Shown here: piece after piece, positions 7,454 to 14,175 of the stretch | Position numbering within the stretch: position 1 is the stretch's first letter | How the letters are laid out: every line of letters starts with the position of its first letter | NCBI GenBank assembly: GCA_963205525.1 | Contig: CAUJJP010000069.1 | Coordinates: forward strand, 1 to 15,587 | From: Pseudomonadota bacterium | GTDB lineage: Bacteria > Pseudomonadota > Gammaproteobacteria > Burkholderiales > Burkholderiaceae | Reading direction: 5' to 3' | DNA: 15,587 nt | Notes under the pieces: generated by a model | Database searches by the model: none | Told to the model about the DNA's origin: nothing | The model's input: only the letters and a program-made list of their open reading frames with translations | Program-made: the position numbers and the translations under genes

Positions 7454-8299
7454 ATGCCGCAGCCCTTCGGGGGCGAAGGTTGCCTTAGGAGCCCGCCGCG
7501 GCTGCAGGTCGAGCAGCTCGGCCAGCGCTATCGCCTGCCGCGGCGCCGGCTGTTCGAACCGGCGCCCGAGCTGGTGGCGCTCACCGACCTCAGCTTCAGC
7601 CTGCACGCCGGGCGCAGCCTGGGCATCGTCGGCGAATCGGGCTCCGGCAAGAGCACCCTGGCGCGGCTGGTGATGGCGCTGGAGCGGCCCAGCGCGGGCC
7701 GCGTGCTGTTCGACGGCCAGGACCTGAACGCACTCTCCGCGGCCGAGCTGCGGCGCGCCCGCGCCGGCTTCCAGATGGTGTTCCAGGACCCCTTCGGGTC
7801 GCTGGACCCGCGTCGGCGCGTCGGCCAGACGGTGGCCGAGCCGCTTGCCCTGGTCGGCGTGACGGACCGCGCCGAGCGCGCCGCGCGCTGCGCCGAGGCG
7901 CTGGAGGCGGTCGGCCTGCGCCCGGGCGACGCCGAGCGCTACCCGCACGAGTTCAGCGGCGGCCAGCGCCAGCGCATCGCGATCGCGCGCGCCCTCATCA
8001 CGCGCCCGCGCCTGATCGTCGCCGACGAGCCGGTGAGCGCGCTCGACGTCTCGGTGCAGGCGCAGGTGCTCAACCTGCTGCAGGACCTGCAGGAGCGCTA
8101 CCGCCTGACCTATCTCTTCATCAGCCACGACCTGGCGGTGGTGGACCTGGTGTGCGACGAGGTGCTGGTGCTGCAGCACGGCCACTGCGTGGAGGCCGGG
8201 CCGCGCGAGCAGGTGCTGCGCGCCCCCCGCCACGCCTATACCCGGCGCCTGCTGGCGGCACTGGCCGGCGGTGCAGAATCACACGCAGGCCCGGCCTGA
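7454..8299 (+). CDS. Peptide-type ABC transporter ATP-binding protein, DppF/OppF family
   Basis: This second ATPase has 281 residues. Walker A is GESGSGKS (60-67), the Q-loop Q111 with the diagnostic QDPFGSLDPR, the signature FSGGQ (167-171), Walker B LIVADEP (187-193), and the H-loop H225. It ends soon after HAYTRRLLAAL (260-270), so it lacks the C-terminal oligopeptide-transporter extension usual in DppF/OppF (about 320-330 residues). The start is odd. ATG 7454 lies at the edge of repeat copy B, with only a G-run as a weak Shine-Dalgarno. A frame stop at 7406-7408 rules out any earlier start, and CTG 7502, 10 bases after AGGAG, is the only nearby alternative. Residues 1-16 therefore look repeat-derived, and homology-like sequence begins at LQVEQLGQRY. 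All catalytic motifs are intact, so it is probably functional, though perhaps poorly translated. Confidence 0.9.
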   Translation: MPQPFGGEGCLRSPPRLQVEQLGQRYRLPRRRLFEPAPELVALTDLSFSLHAGRSLGIVGESGSGKSTLARLVMALERPSAGRVLFDGQDLNALSAAELRRARAGFQMVFQDPFGSLDPRRRVGQTVAEPLALVGVTDRAERAARCAEALEAVGLRPGDAERYPHEFSGGQRQRIAIARALITRPRLIVADEPVSALDVSVQAQVLNLLQDLQERYRLTYLFISHDLAVVDLVCDEVLVLQHGHCVEAGPREQVLRAPRHAYTRRLLAALAGGAESHAGPA

Positions 8300-8328
8300 A
8301 GGCCGCACCCCGACGAGACAAGCCCACC

Positions 8329-8334
8329 GAGGAG
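8329..8334 (+). promoter_or_regulatory. Strong Shine-Dalgarno for the binding-protein gene
   Basis: GAGGAG lies 7 bases before ATG 8342. It is much stronger than the sites of the preceding ATPase genes, which fits the need for far more binding protein than membrane complex. It also fixes the start of the gene just before the signal peptide. Confidence 0.75.
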
Positions 8335-8341
8335 ATCACCG

Positions 8342-9835
8342 ATGCTGCTGCCCCGCCGCGCCACCCTGGCGCTGATTGCCGCTGCCGCCGCCACGCTGGC
8401 CGCCGGCCCCGTTGCCGCGCAGGCCGGCAAGTCCAGCCTCACCCTGGCCATGGTGCTGGAGCCGCCCTCGCTGGACCCGACCAGCGCCTCCGCCGCCGCC
8501 ATCGGCGAGGTGGTGCACTACAACATCTTCGAGGGCCTGACCAAGATCAACGTCGACGGCAAGGTGACGCCGCTGCTGGCCGAGTCCTGGGAGCAGACCC
8601 CGGACGGCAAGACCTACACCTTCAAGCTGCGCCAGGGCGTCACCTTCTCCGACGGCAGCGCCTTCGACGCCGCAGCGGTGAAGTTCAGCTTCGAGCGCAT
8701 CAAGGCGCCGGACAGCAAGAACAAGGCCAAGAAGGCGGTGTTCGACAACGTGTCCACCATCAGCACGCCGGACGCGCACACCGTGATCCTGGTGCTGGAC
8801 CGCGCCGACCCGACCCTGCCCTTCCGCCTGGGCGAGAACACCGCCGTCATCCTGCATCCCAAGAGCGCCGAGCAGGCCGCCACCAAGCCGGTGGGCACCG
8901 GTCCCTACGTGCTGGCGGACTGGAAGAAGGGCGCCTCCATCACCCTCACGGCGCGCGCCGACGCGCGCGTGAAGCCGCAGATCAAGCGCGTGAGCTTCCG
9001 CATCATCAACGACGCCGCAGCCCAGGTGGCGGCGCTGCTGGCGGGCGACGTGGACGGCATGCCGCGCTTTGCCGCCTACCAGAGCCTGGCCCAGTTCAAG
9101 GCTGACAAGCGCTTCACGGTCGAGTACGGCAGCACCGCCGGCAAGGGCCAGCTCACGATCAACAACAAGCGCAAGCCCTTGGACGACGTGCGCGTGCGCC
9201 GCGCCATCACGCACGCGATCGACCGCAAGGCTTTCATCGCCGGTGTGGTGGAAGGCCTGGGCACGCCGATCGGCAGCCACTTCGCGCCCACCGACGCCGG
9301 TTACGTGGACCTCACCGGCATGTACCCCTACGACCCGGAGAAGGCCAAGGCCCTGCTCAAGGAAGCCGGCGTCGCGACGCCGCTGAACCTGACCCTGACC
9401 CTGCCGCCGCCGCCGTACTCGCGCAAGGGCGGCGAGGTGGTGGCCGCCATGCTGGCCAAGGTGGGCATCAACGCCAAGATCGAGAACGTCGAGTGGGCGC
9501 AGTGGCTGTCGGGCGCCTTCAAGGGCAACTTCGACCTCACCATCATCAACCACGTCGAGCCGCTGGACTACATGCAGTACACCAACAAGGCGTACTACTG
9601 GGGCTACGACAGCCCGGCCTTCGACAAGCTGGTCGACCAGCACGCCGGCACCACCAACCCCGCCGAGCGGCTCAAGCTGTGGCAGCAGATGCAGCGCCAG
9701 CTCGCCACCGACGCGGTGAACGCCTGGATCTTCAACCCGACCAACGTCGCGGTGGCCAAGAAGGGCCTGGAAGGCCTGTGGGCGAGCAGCCCGATCTTCG
9801 CCAACGACATCGCCGCCGTGCGCTGGGCGCGCTGA
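8342..9835 (+). CDS. Periplasmic substrate-binding protein of the ABC transporter (SBP family 5, DppA/OppA type)
   Basis: This 497-residue family-5 solute-binding protein has the usual size. A Sec signal peptide is clear: basic MLLPRR, a hydrophobic core (7-22), and cleavage probably after AQA at about residue 28. There is no lipobox, so it should be a free periplasmic protein. Family marks include EPPSLDPTSA near the mature N-terminus, YNIFEGLTKI, LAESWEQTPDGKTYTFKLRQGVTFSDG, GTGPYVLADWKKG and DVRVRRAITHAIDRKAF. It captures a peptide or other ligand and delivers it to the permease pair encoded at 2391-4197. The ligand cannot be read from the sequence; this family also binds opines, nickel, glutathione and amides. 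It lies 42 bp after the second ATPase. Repeat copy C separates it from the amidase gene. Confidence 0.95.
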   Translation: MLLPRRATLALIAAAAATLAAGPVAAQAGKSSLTLAMVLEPPSLDPTSASAAAIGEVVHYNIFEGLTKINVDGKVTPLLAESWEQTPDGKTYTFKLRQGVTFSDGSAFDAAAVKFSFERIKAPDSKNKAKKAVFDNVSTISTPDAHTVILVLDRADPTLPFRLGENTAVILHPKSAEQAATKPVGTGPYVLADWKKGASITLTARADARVKPQIKRVSFRIINDAAAQVAALLAGDVDGMPRFAAYQSLAQFKADKRFTVEYGSTAGKGQLTINNKRKPLDDVRVRRAITHAIDRKAFIAGVVEGLGTPIGSHFAPTDAGYVDLTGMYPYDPEKAKALLKEAGVATPLNLTLTLPPPPYSRKGGEVVAAMLAKVGINAKIENVEWAQWLSGAFKGNFDLTIINHVEPLDYMQYTNKAYYWGYDSPAFDKLVDQHAGTTNPAERLKLWQQMQRQLATDAVNAWIFNPTNVAVAKKGLEGLWASSPIFANDIAAVRWAR

Positions 9836-9842
9836 GGGCTTG

Positions 9843-9923
9843 TGAGCGCCCCCTGTGCCGGGCTGCGCCCAGCCCGCCCCCCGCGGGGGTCAAGGAAACT
9901 TGGGACGGCCCGGCGTTTCCTTG
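9843..9923 (-). repeat. Interspersed palindromic repeat, copy C (inverted)
   Basis: Read on the minus strand, 9923-9858 is identical over 66 bp to copy B (7375-7440): the GGAAAC/GTTTCC stem, the CCCCCGCGGGGG palindrome and the CGGGCTG/CAGCCCG hairpin. The outer end has drifted (CACAGGGGGCGCTCA instead of CCCTGGGGGCCTCA). It fills almost all of the 95-bp gap between the binding-protein stop and the amidase start, ending 7 bases before the latter. It may act as an attenuator or a transcript-stabilising hairpin between two co-directional genes. Confidence 0.9.
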
Positions 9924-9930
9924 TGAAGGC

Positions 9931-11325
9931 ATGAGCATGGCCGCGCTGCACGCACTGGGCACCGCCGATCTGCTGGCCGGCTACGCCGGCGGCGACTTCT
10001 CGCCGCTGGAGGTGGCGCAGGACCTGATCGCCCACGTCCAGCGCTGGGAGCCCACGCTGCACGCGCTGTGGGCCTTCGACCCCGAGCAGGTGCTGGCGCA
10101 GGCGCGCGCGAGCACGGCGCGCTGGCGTGCCGGCAGCGCACGCGCGCTCGAAGGCGTGCCCTGCACGATCAAGGAGAACATCGCCAGCGCCGGCCTGCCG
10201 GTGCCGCTGGGCACGGCGGCCAGCGTGCTCAGCCCGGCGCCTGCCGACGCCCCGCCGGCGGCCCGGCTGCGCGAGGCCGGCGCCGTGCTGCTGGCCAAGA
10301 CCACCATGCCCGACTGGGGCATGCTGTCCTCTGGCCTGTCGAGCTTCCACGCCCTGGCGCGCAACCCGCACGACCCGGCCAGCAACCCCGGCGGCAGCAG
10401 CGCCGGCGCCGGGGCCGCCGCCGCCGCCGGCTACGGCCCGCTGCACATCGGCACCGACATCGGCGGCTCGATCCGCCTGCCCGCCGCCTGGTGCGGCATC
10501 GTCGGCTTCAAGCCCAGCGGCGGCCGGGTGCCCATCCACCCGCCCTACGCCGGCCGCGTGGCCGGTCCGATGACGCGCACGGTGGACGACGCGGCACGCA
10601 TGATGGCGGTGCTGGCGCAGCCCGACGCACGCGACACCATGAGCCTGCCGGCGCAGGACATCGCCTGGGACAGGCCGGCGCTGGACGCGCGCGGGCTGCG
10701 CATCGGCCTGTGGCTGGATGCCGGCTGGGGCCTGGCGCTGGACCCCGAGATCCGGGCCACGGTGGAAGCGGCGGCAAGGCGCTTCGAGGCCGCCGGCGCC
10801 ATCGTCGAGCCGGTGCCGCCCTTCACCACGCGCGAGATGGGCGACGGCATGGACCGCTTCTGGCGCATGCGCTCCTGGCTCGACTTCCAGGCCCTGCCGC
10901 GCGAGCGCCAGGACAAGGTGCTGCCCTACATCCGCGAGTGGATCTCGCGCGGCGCCCACCTGAGCGCGGCCGAGGTCTTCCACGGCTACAGCCAGATGGG
11001 CGCCTTCCGCGAAGCCGCGGTGGCGGCCTGCGCGCGCTTCGATTTCCTGCTCTCGCCGGTGGCGCCGGTGGCGCGCTTCCCGGCCGAGTGGGCGGGTCCG
11101 ACCAACGACCCCGCGACCGCGATGGACCACATCGCCTACACCGTGCCCTTCAACATGAGCGAGCAGCCGGCGATCAGCATCGACGCCGGGCGCAGCGCGG
11201 CCGGGGCACCGATCGGGCTGCAGATCGCCGGCCGCCGGCACGACGACCTCGGCGTGCTGCGCGCAGCCCGGCTGTGGGAGCAGCTGCGCGACCCGCTGCC
11301 GCCGGCACCGCCGCTGCGCGGCTGA
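9931..11325 (+). CDS. Amidase-signature (AS) family amidase
   Basis: This 464-residue enzyme of the amidase-signature family hydrolyses a carboxamide to acid plus ammonia or amine, presumably in the cytosol because no signal peptide is seen. The Ser-cisSer-Lys triad is complete: K81 (GVPCTIKENI), S156 (NPGGSSAGAG) and the nucleophile S180 (GTDIGGSIRLPA). The spacings K-75-S-24-S are the same as in fatty acid amide hydrolase (K142, S217, S241). There is no GatB partner, and the context argues against a GatA role. Start: ATG 9931 gives MSMAALHAL. ATG 9937 is better placed relative to AAGG at 9926-9929 (7 bases), so the mature N-terminus may be two residues shorter. The gene follows the transporter's binding protein on the same strand, suggesting hydrolysis of an imported amide or peptide-like substrate. 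The exact substrate is unknown. Confidence 0.94.
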   Translation: MSMAALHALGTADLLAGYAGGDFSPLEVAQDLIAHVQRWEPTLHALWAFDPEQVLAQARASTARWRAGSARALEGVPCTIKENIASAGLPVPLGTAASVLSPAPADAPPAARLREAGAVLLAKTTMPDWGMLSSGLSSFHALARNPHDPASNPGGSSAGAGAAAAAGYGPLHIGTDIGGSIRLPAAWCGIVGFKPSGGRVPIHPPYAGRVAGPMTRTVDDAARMMAVLAQPDARDTMSLPAQDIAWDRPALDARGLRIGLWLDAGWGLALDPEIRATVEAAARRFEAAGAIVEPVPPFTTREMGDGMDRFWRMRSWLDFQALPRERQDKVLPYIREWISRGAHLSAAEVFHGYSQMGAFREAAVAACARFDFLLSPVAPVARFPAEWAGPTNDPATAMDHIAYTVPFNMSEQPAISIDAGRSAAGAPIGLQIAGRRHDDLGVLRAARLWEQLRDPLPPAPPLRG

Positions 11326-11343
11326 GGCAGGTGCCTGTGCGCC

Positions 11344-11362
11344 GCTGAAGCCAGGCTGAAGC
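11344..11362 (+). promoter_or_regulatory. Candidate OmpR-family (PmrA-like) activator box
   Basis: GCTGAAGC occurs at 11344-11351 and again at 11355-11362, an exact 8-base direct repeat with an 11-bp period. As half-sites this is CTGAAG-N5-CTGAAG. OmpR/PhoB-type response regulators bind direct repeats with this one-turn spacing, and the published PmrA box is CTTAA-type half-sites separated by 5 bases. The second half-site overlaps where a -35 would lie, 17 bp upstream of CACAAT. Function is inferred from layout plus the lipid A genes downstream. Confidence 0.55.
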
Positions 11363-11376
11363 TGCGGCCGGCGCGG

Positions 11377-11382
11377 CACAAT
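11377..11382 (+). promoter_or_regulatory. Candidate -10 box for the glycosyltransferase operon
   Basis: CACAAT is the only AT-rich hexamer in the 86-bp gap before the glycosyltransferase operon. Transcription would begin near 11389, giving a leader of about 22 bases before GTG 11412. No TTGACA-like -35 is present; the expected place is occupied by the second half of the direct repeat. That is typical of promoters that depend on an OmpR-family activator. Confidence 0.45.
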
Positions 11383-11411
11383 CGCGCGTCCACCGCAGCG
11401 CAGCCGTCCAC

Positions 11412-12161
11412 GTGATCTCCGTCGTCGTCCCGGTCCACAACGAATCCCTCAACGTGCCCCCGCTGGTGGCCGAGATCGAGGCCGCACTCGCGCCAGACGC
11501 GGGCGCGCTCGGCGGCTTCGAGGCCGTCTTCGTCGACGACCGCAGCAGCGACGACACCCTGGCCGTGCTGCGCGAACTGGCGCACAGCCGGCCCTGGCTG
11601 ACCGTGATCGCGCACCGCAACAACTGCGGCCAGAGCGCAGCCCTGCTGACCGGCGTGCGCGCCGCGCGCGGCGGCCTGATCGCCACCCTGGACGGCGACG
11701 GCCAGAACGACCCGGCCGACATCCCGGCCCTGGCGGCGCGCTGGCGCGAACTGCAGGCGGTGCAGGGTGCGGGCCCGGTGCTCGTCGCCGGCTGGCGCAG
11801 CAAGCGCCAGGACACGGCGCTGCGCAAGCTCTCCTCGCGCATCGCCAACGGCGTGCGTTCGCGGCTGCTCGGCGACGCCACCCCCGATACCGGCTGCGGA
11901 CTCAAGGTCTTCGCGCGCGAGGACTTCCTCGCCCTGCCCTGGTTCGACCACGTCCACCGCTTCCTGCCGGCGCTGTTCCGGCGTGCCGGCGGACGCACCG
12001 AGTCGGTGCCGGTGGCGCACCGCCCGCGCACCCAGGGCCGTTCCCACTACGGCGTGCACAACCGGCTGTGGGTGGGGCTGGTCGACCTCTGCGGCGTGAT
12101 GTGGCTGCAACGCCGGGCCCGAGTGCCGCAGGCCGAGCGCATCACCCGCATCCCCGACTAA
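11412..12161 (+). CDS. Family 2 glycosyltransferase (DPM1/ArnC-like)
   Basis: This is a 249-residue GT-A fold glycosyltransferase. The N-terminal ISVVVPVHNESLNV (2-15), VDDRSSDDT (41-49), NNCGQSAALLTGVRAARG (70-87) and the acidic DGDGQNDP motif (94-101) match polyprenyl-phosphate sugar transferases such as dolichol-phosphate mannose synthase and ArnC. PDTGCGLKVFARE (158-170) and RSHYGVHNR (210-218) are also typical. It lacks the paired C-terminal membrane helices of ArnC; only one modest hydrophobic stretch (219-232) remains, so it is probably peripheral at the inner-membrane face. It likely loads a sugar from a nucleotide donor onto undecaprenyl phosphate for the GT39 enzyme two genes downstream. 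The start is GTG 11412, directly before the ISVVVPV strand. It is the first gene of a three-gene operon; the sugar is unknown. Confidence 0.9.
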   Translation: MISVVVPVHNESLNVPPLVAEIEAALAPDAGALGGFEAVFVDDRSSDDTLAVLRELAHSRPWLTVIAHRNNCGQSAALLTGVRAARGGLIATLDGDGQNDPADIPALAARWRELQAVQGAGPVLVAGWRSKRQDTALRKLSSRIANGVRSRLLGDATPDTGCGLKVFAREDFLALPWFDHVHRFLPALFRRAGGRTESVPVAHRPRTQGRSHYGVHNRLWVGLVDLCGVMWLQRRARVPQAERITRIPD

Positions 12162-12172
12162 GGACGCTCCCC

Positions 12173-12460
12173 ATGGACTTCGACATCGACGGCGGCTGGC
12201 TCGCGGTGGGTTTTTTCGGCCAGGCGCTGTTCTCGGCGCGCTTCCTGGTGCAGTGGCTGCGCAGCGAGAAGCTCAAGAGGAGCGTCGTGCCCAAGGCCTT
12301 CTGGTACTTCAGCGTGGCCGGCGGCGCCACCTTGCTGGCCTACGCCATCCACCGCCGCGACCCGGTGTTCATCGTCGGCCAGGGCGCCGGCCTGTTCATC
12401 TACGCGCGCAACCTGCAGTTCCTGTGGCGCGAACAGCGCCAGGGTGACAGCGGCGAGTGA
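12173..12460 (+). CDS. Small LAB_N-domain membrane protein (lipid A biosynthesis N-terminal domain)
   Basis: This 95-residue membrane protein consists wholly of a LAB_N domain (Pfam PF07578), the segment found at the N-terminus of some lipid-A-disaccharide synthases and as stand-alone proteins. Conserved features are FFGQALFSARFLVQWLRSEK (14-33), VPKAFWYFSVAGG (39-51), RRDPVFIVGQGAG (61-73) and IYARNLQFLWR (76-86). Three membrane spans are likely. The ATG is supported by AAGGA at 12160-12164, 8 bases upstream and overlapping the stop of the preceding gene. Its end overlaps the next start (GTGA, 12457-12460), so all three genes should be translationally linked. Its molecular role is not established. 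Its place between a GT2 and a GT39 gene is where arn-type pathways have a small flippase (ArnE/ArnF), which suggests a lipid-carrier handling role. Confidence 0.9.
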   Translation: MDFDIDGGWLAVGFFGQALFSARFLVQWLRSEKLKRSVVPKAFWYFSVAGGATLLAYAIHRRDPVFIVGQGAGLFIYARNLQFLWREQRQGDSGE

Positions 12461-14175
12461 AGGCCGCAGCCGCGTCGCCGGCCGACCGGCGCGCCCTCCT
12501 GTGGCTGCTGCTGGCGGCGCTGCTGGTGCTGGGTGCGGGCATCGGGCTGCGCGACCCCTGGCCGTCCGACGAGCCGCGCTTCGCCCTCGTCGCGCGCACC
12601 ATGGTGGAAAGCGGCGACTGGCTGTTCCCGCGCCGCGGCAGCGAGCTCTACCCCGACAAGCCGCCGATGCTGATGTGGCTGCAGGCCGCGTCCTACCTGC
12701 TGGTGCGCGTCTGGCGCGTCGCCTTCCTGCTGCCTTCCCTGCTCGCCGCGCTAGGGACGCTGGCGCTGGTGTGGGACCTCGGGCGGCGCCTGTGGAGCCC
12801 GCGTGCCGGGCTGTACGCGGCGCTGGCGGTGCTGTCGGCGCTCATGTTCTCCTTCCAGTTCAAGCGCGCGCAGATCGACCCGCTCGTCACCTTCGAGATC
12901 ACCCTGGCCAACTGGGCGCTGCTGCGCCACCTGCTGCAAGGCCCGAACTGGCGCTGCTACTGGCTGGGCTGCTTCGTCGCCGGGCTGGGCGTCATCACCA
13001 AGGGCGTGGGCGTGATCGCCCTGCTCATGCTGCTGCCCTACGCGCTGGCGCGGCGCGCCGGCTGGCAGGGCCTGGCGCAGACCCGGGGTGAGGGCTGGCG
13101 CTGGGCGCTGGGGGTGCCGGCACTGCTGGCGGCGATCGCGCTCTGGCTGGTCCCGATGGTGGGAACGGCTCTGTGGCGCGGGCAGCCCGAGTACCTGGAC
13201 TACATGCGCAACATCCTGTTCGACCAGACCGCGCGCCGCTACGCCGGTCAGGTCGGCGGCCACGCCCAGCCCTTCTGGTACTTCGTGCCCGTGCTGCTGC
13301 TGCAGTTCTTCCCGCTGTCGCTCGTCTACGGCGCCGGCTGGCGCGAGCTGCGCGCCGGCTGGCGCGCGCGCGACGGCCGGCTCGCGCTGCTGCTGGGCTG
13401 GTGTGCCCTGGTGTTCGTGTTCTTCAGCCTGGCCGGCGGCAAGCGCGAGGTCTACGTCCTGCCCATGCTGCCCATGCTGGCGCTGGCGCTCGCGCCCACC
13501 CTGCTGCGGGTGGCGGATGCGCCCTGGCTGCGCCGCTGGGCGCTCGCCTGCGCGCTCGCGCTCGGCGCCGCCCTGGTCGGACTCGCGGCCTGGGCCGGGT
13601 CCGGCCGCTGGGCGCGGCTGCAGGCGGTGATGCTGGAACGCGGGCTGCACGCGCAGGAGCTGCAGCCGATCTACCTGTGGCTGGCGGCGGCCGGCGCCGC
13701 CGCCCTGCTCGGCGCCGCCATCTTCCGCGCCCGCCGCGGCGCACACGCCCTGCTCACCGCCCTGGCCGCGCTGTGGCTGGCCTGGGGCCTGGGGGTGGCG
13801 CCACTGGCCAACGACAGCGTGAGCGCGGCCGAGCTCATGCGCGAGGTGGACCGCATCGCCGGGCCTGGGGAGGAGGTCGGCATGGTGGCCTGGAAGGAGC
13901 AGAACCTGCTCATGTCGCCGCGCCCGCTGCACGACTTCGGCTTCGCCAACCCCCCCGCCGAGCAGTTCGAACGCGCCCAGGCCTGGCTGCGCGAAGCCCC
14001 CGAGCGGCGCTGGATCTTCGCCCGCCAGGTGGCGGTGCAGGCCTGCGTGGACCGCAGCCAGGTCGTCGTCGCCGGCCAGGCCAACCGCTTGCAGTGGTGG
14101 ATGTTCAGGCTCGCGGCGGTGCGGCCGGGCTGCCGGCTGGCGCCGTCGGCCGCGGACCCGGATTCGATCGACTGA
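12457..14175 (+). CDS. ArnT-like family 39 glycosyltransferase (PMT_2 type)
   Basis: This is a 572-residue polytopic inner-membrane enzyme that would move a sugar from an undecaprenyl-phosphate carrier onto an acceptor on the periplasmic side; lipid A is the likely acceptor. The catalytic DEPR motif (38-41) lies in the first periplasmic loop. YPDKPPMLMWLQ (65-76) and the second acidic loop RAQIDPLVTFEI (138-149) match ArnT and related proteins. About a dozen hydrophobic segments extend to about residue 450. A soluble periplasmic C-terminal part (about 450-572) follows. The start is GTG 12457, overlapping the LAB_N stop as GTGA. It is not certain that the sugar is aminoarabinose, because arnA, arnB and arnD are not in the window. 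The 3' end overlaps the opposing phosphoethanolamine transferase gene by 71 bp. Confidence 0.9.
   Translation: MKAAAASPADRRALLWLLLAALLVLGAGIGLRDPWPSDEPRFALVARTMVESGDWLFPRRGSELYPDKPPMLMWLQAASYLLVRVWRVAFLLPSLLAALGTLALVWDLGRRLWSPRAGLYAALAVLSALMFSFQFKRAQIDPLVTFEITLANWALLRHLLQGPNWRCYWLGCFVAGLGVITKGVGVIALLMLLPYALARRAGWQGLAQTRGEGWRWALGVPALLAAIALWLVPMVGTALWRGQPEYLDYMRNILFDQTARRYAGQVGGHAQPFWYFVPVLLLQFFPLSLVYGAGWRELRAGWRARDGRLALLLGWCALVFVFFSLAGGKREVYVLPMLPMLALALAPTLLRVADAPWLRRWALACALALGAALVGLAAWAGSGRWARLQAVMLERGLHAQELQPIYLWLAAAGAAALLGAAIFRARRGAHALLTALAALWLAWGLGVAPLANDSVSAAELMREVDRIAGPGEEVGMVAWKEQNLLMSPRPLHDFGFANPPAEQFERAQAWLREAPERRWIFARQVAVQACVDRSQVVVAGQANRLQWWMFRLAAVRPGCRLAPSAADPDSID

Noticed and set aside
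5458..7455. A 665-codon minus-strand frame opposite the DppD-like gene
   Set aside because: It is antisense to a complete ATPase with all motifs, and its own translation has no family resemblance.
7344..7673. A 109-residue ORF starting at the well-placed ATG 7344
   Set aside because: Good translation signals, but the product is repeat translation followed by the wrong frame of the ATPase. It is better explained as the relic of the original dppF start than as a real gene, although ribosomes may well translate it.
7454..8299. Calling the dppF-like gene a pseudogene
   Set aside because: The frame is intact, every nucleotide-binding motif is present and codon use is normal. A start codon exists, so reduced or altered expression is more likely than loss of function.
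12068..12172. N-terminal extension of the LAB_N protein from an upstream in-frame ATG
   Set aside because: The extension overlaps the end of the GT2 gene and has no family resemblance. ATG 12173 has a properly spaced AAGGA and yields the standard LAB_N N-terminus.
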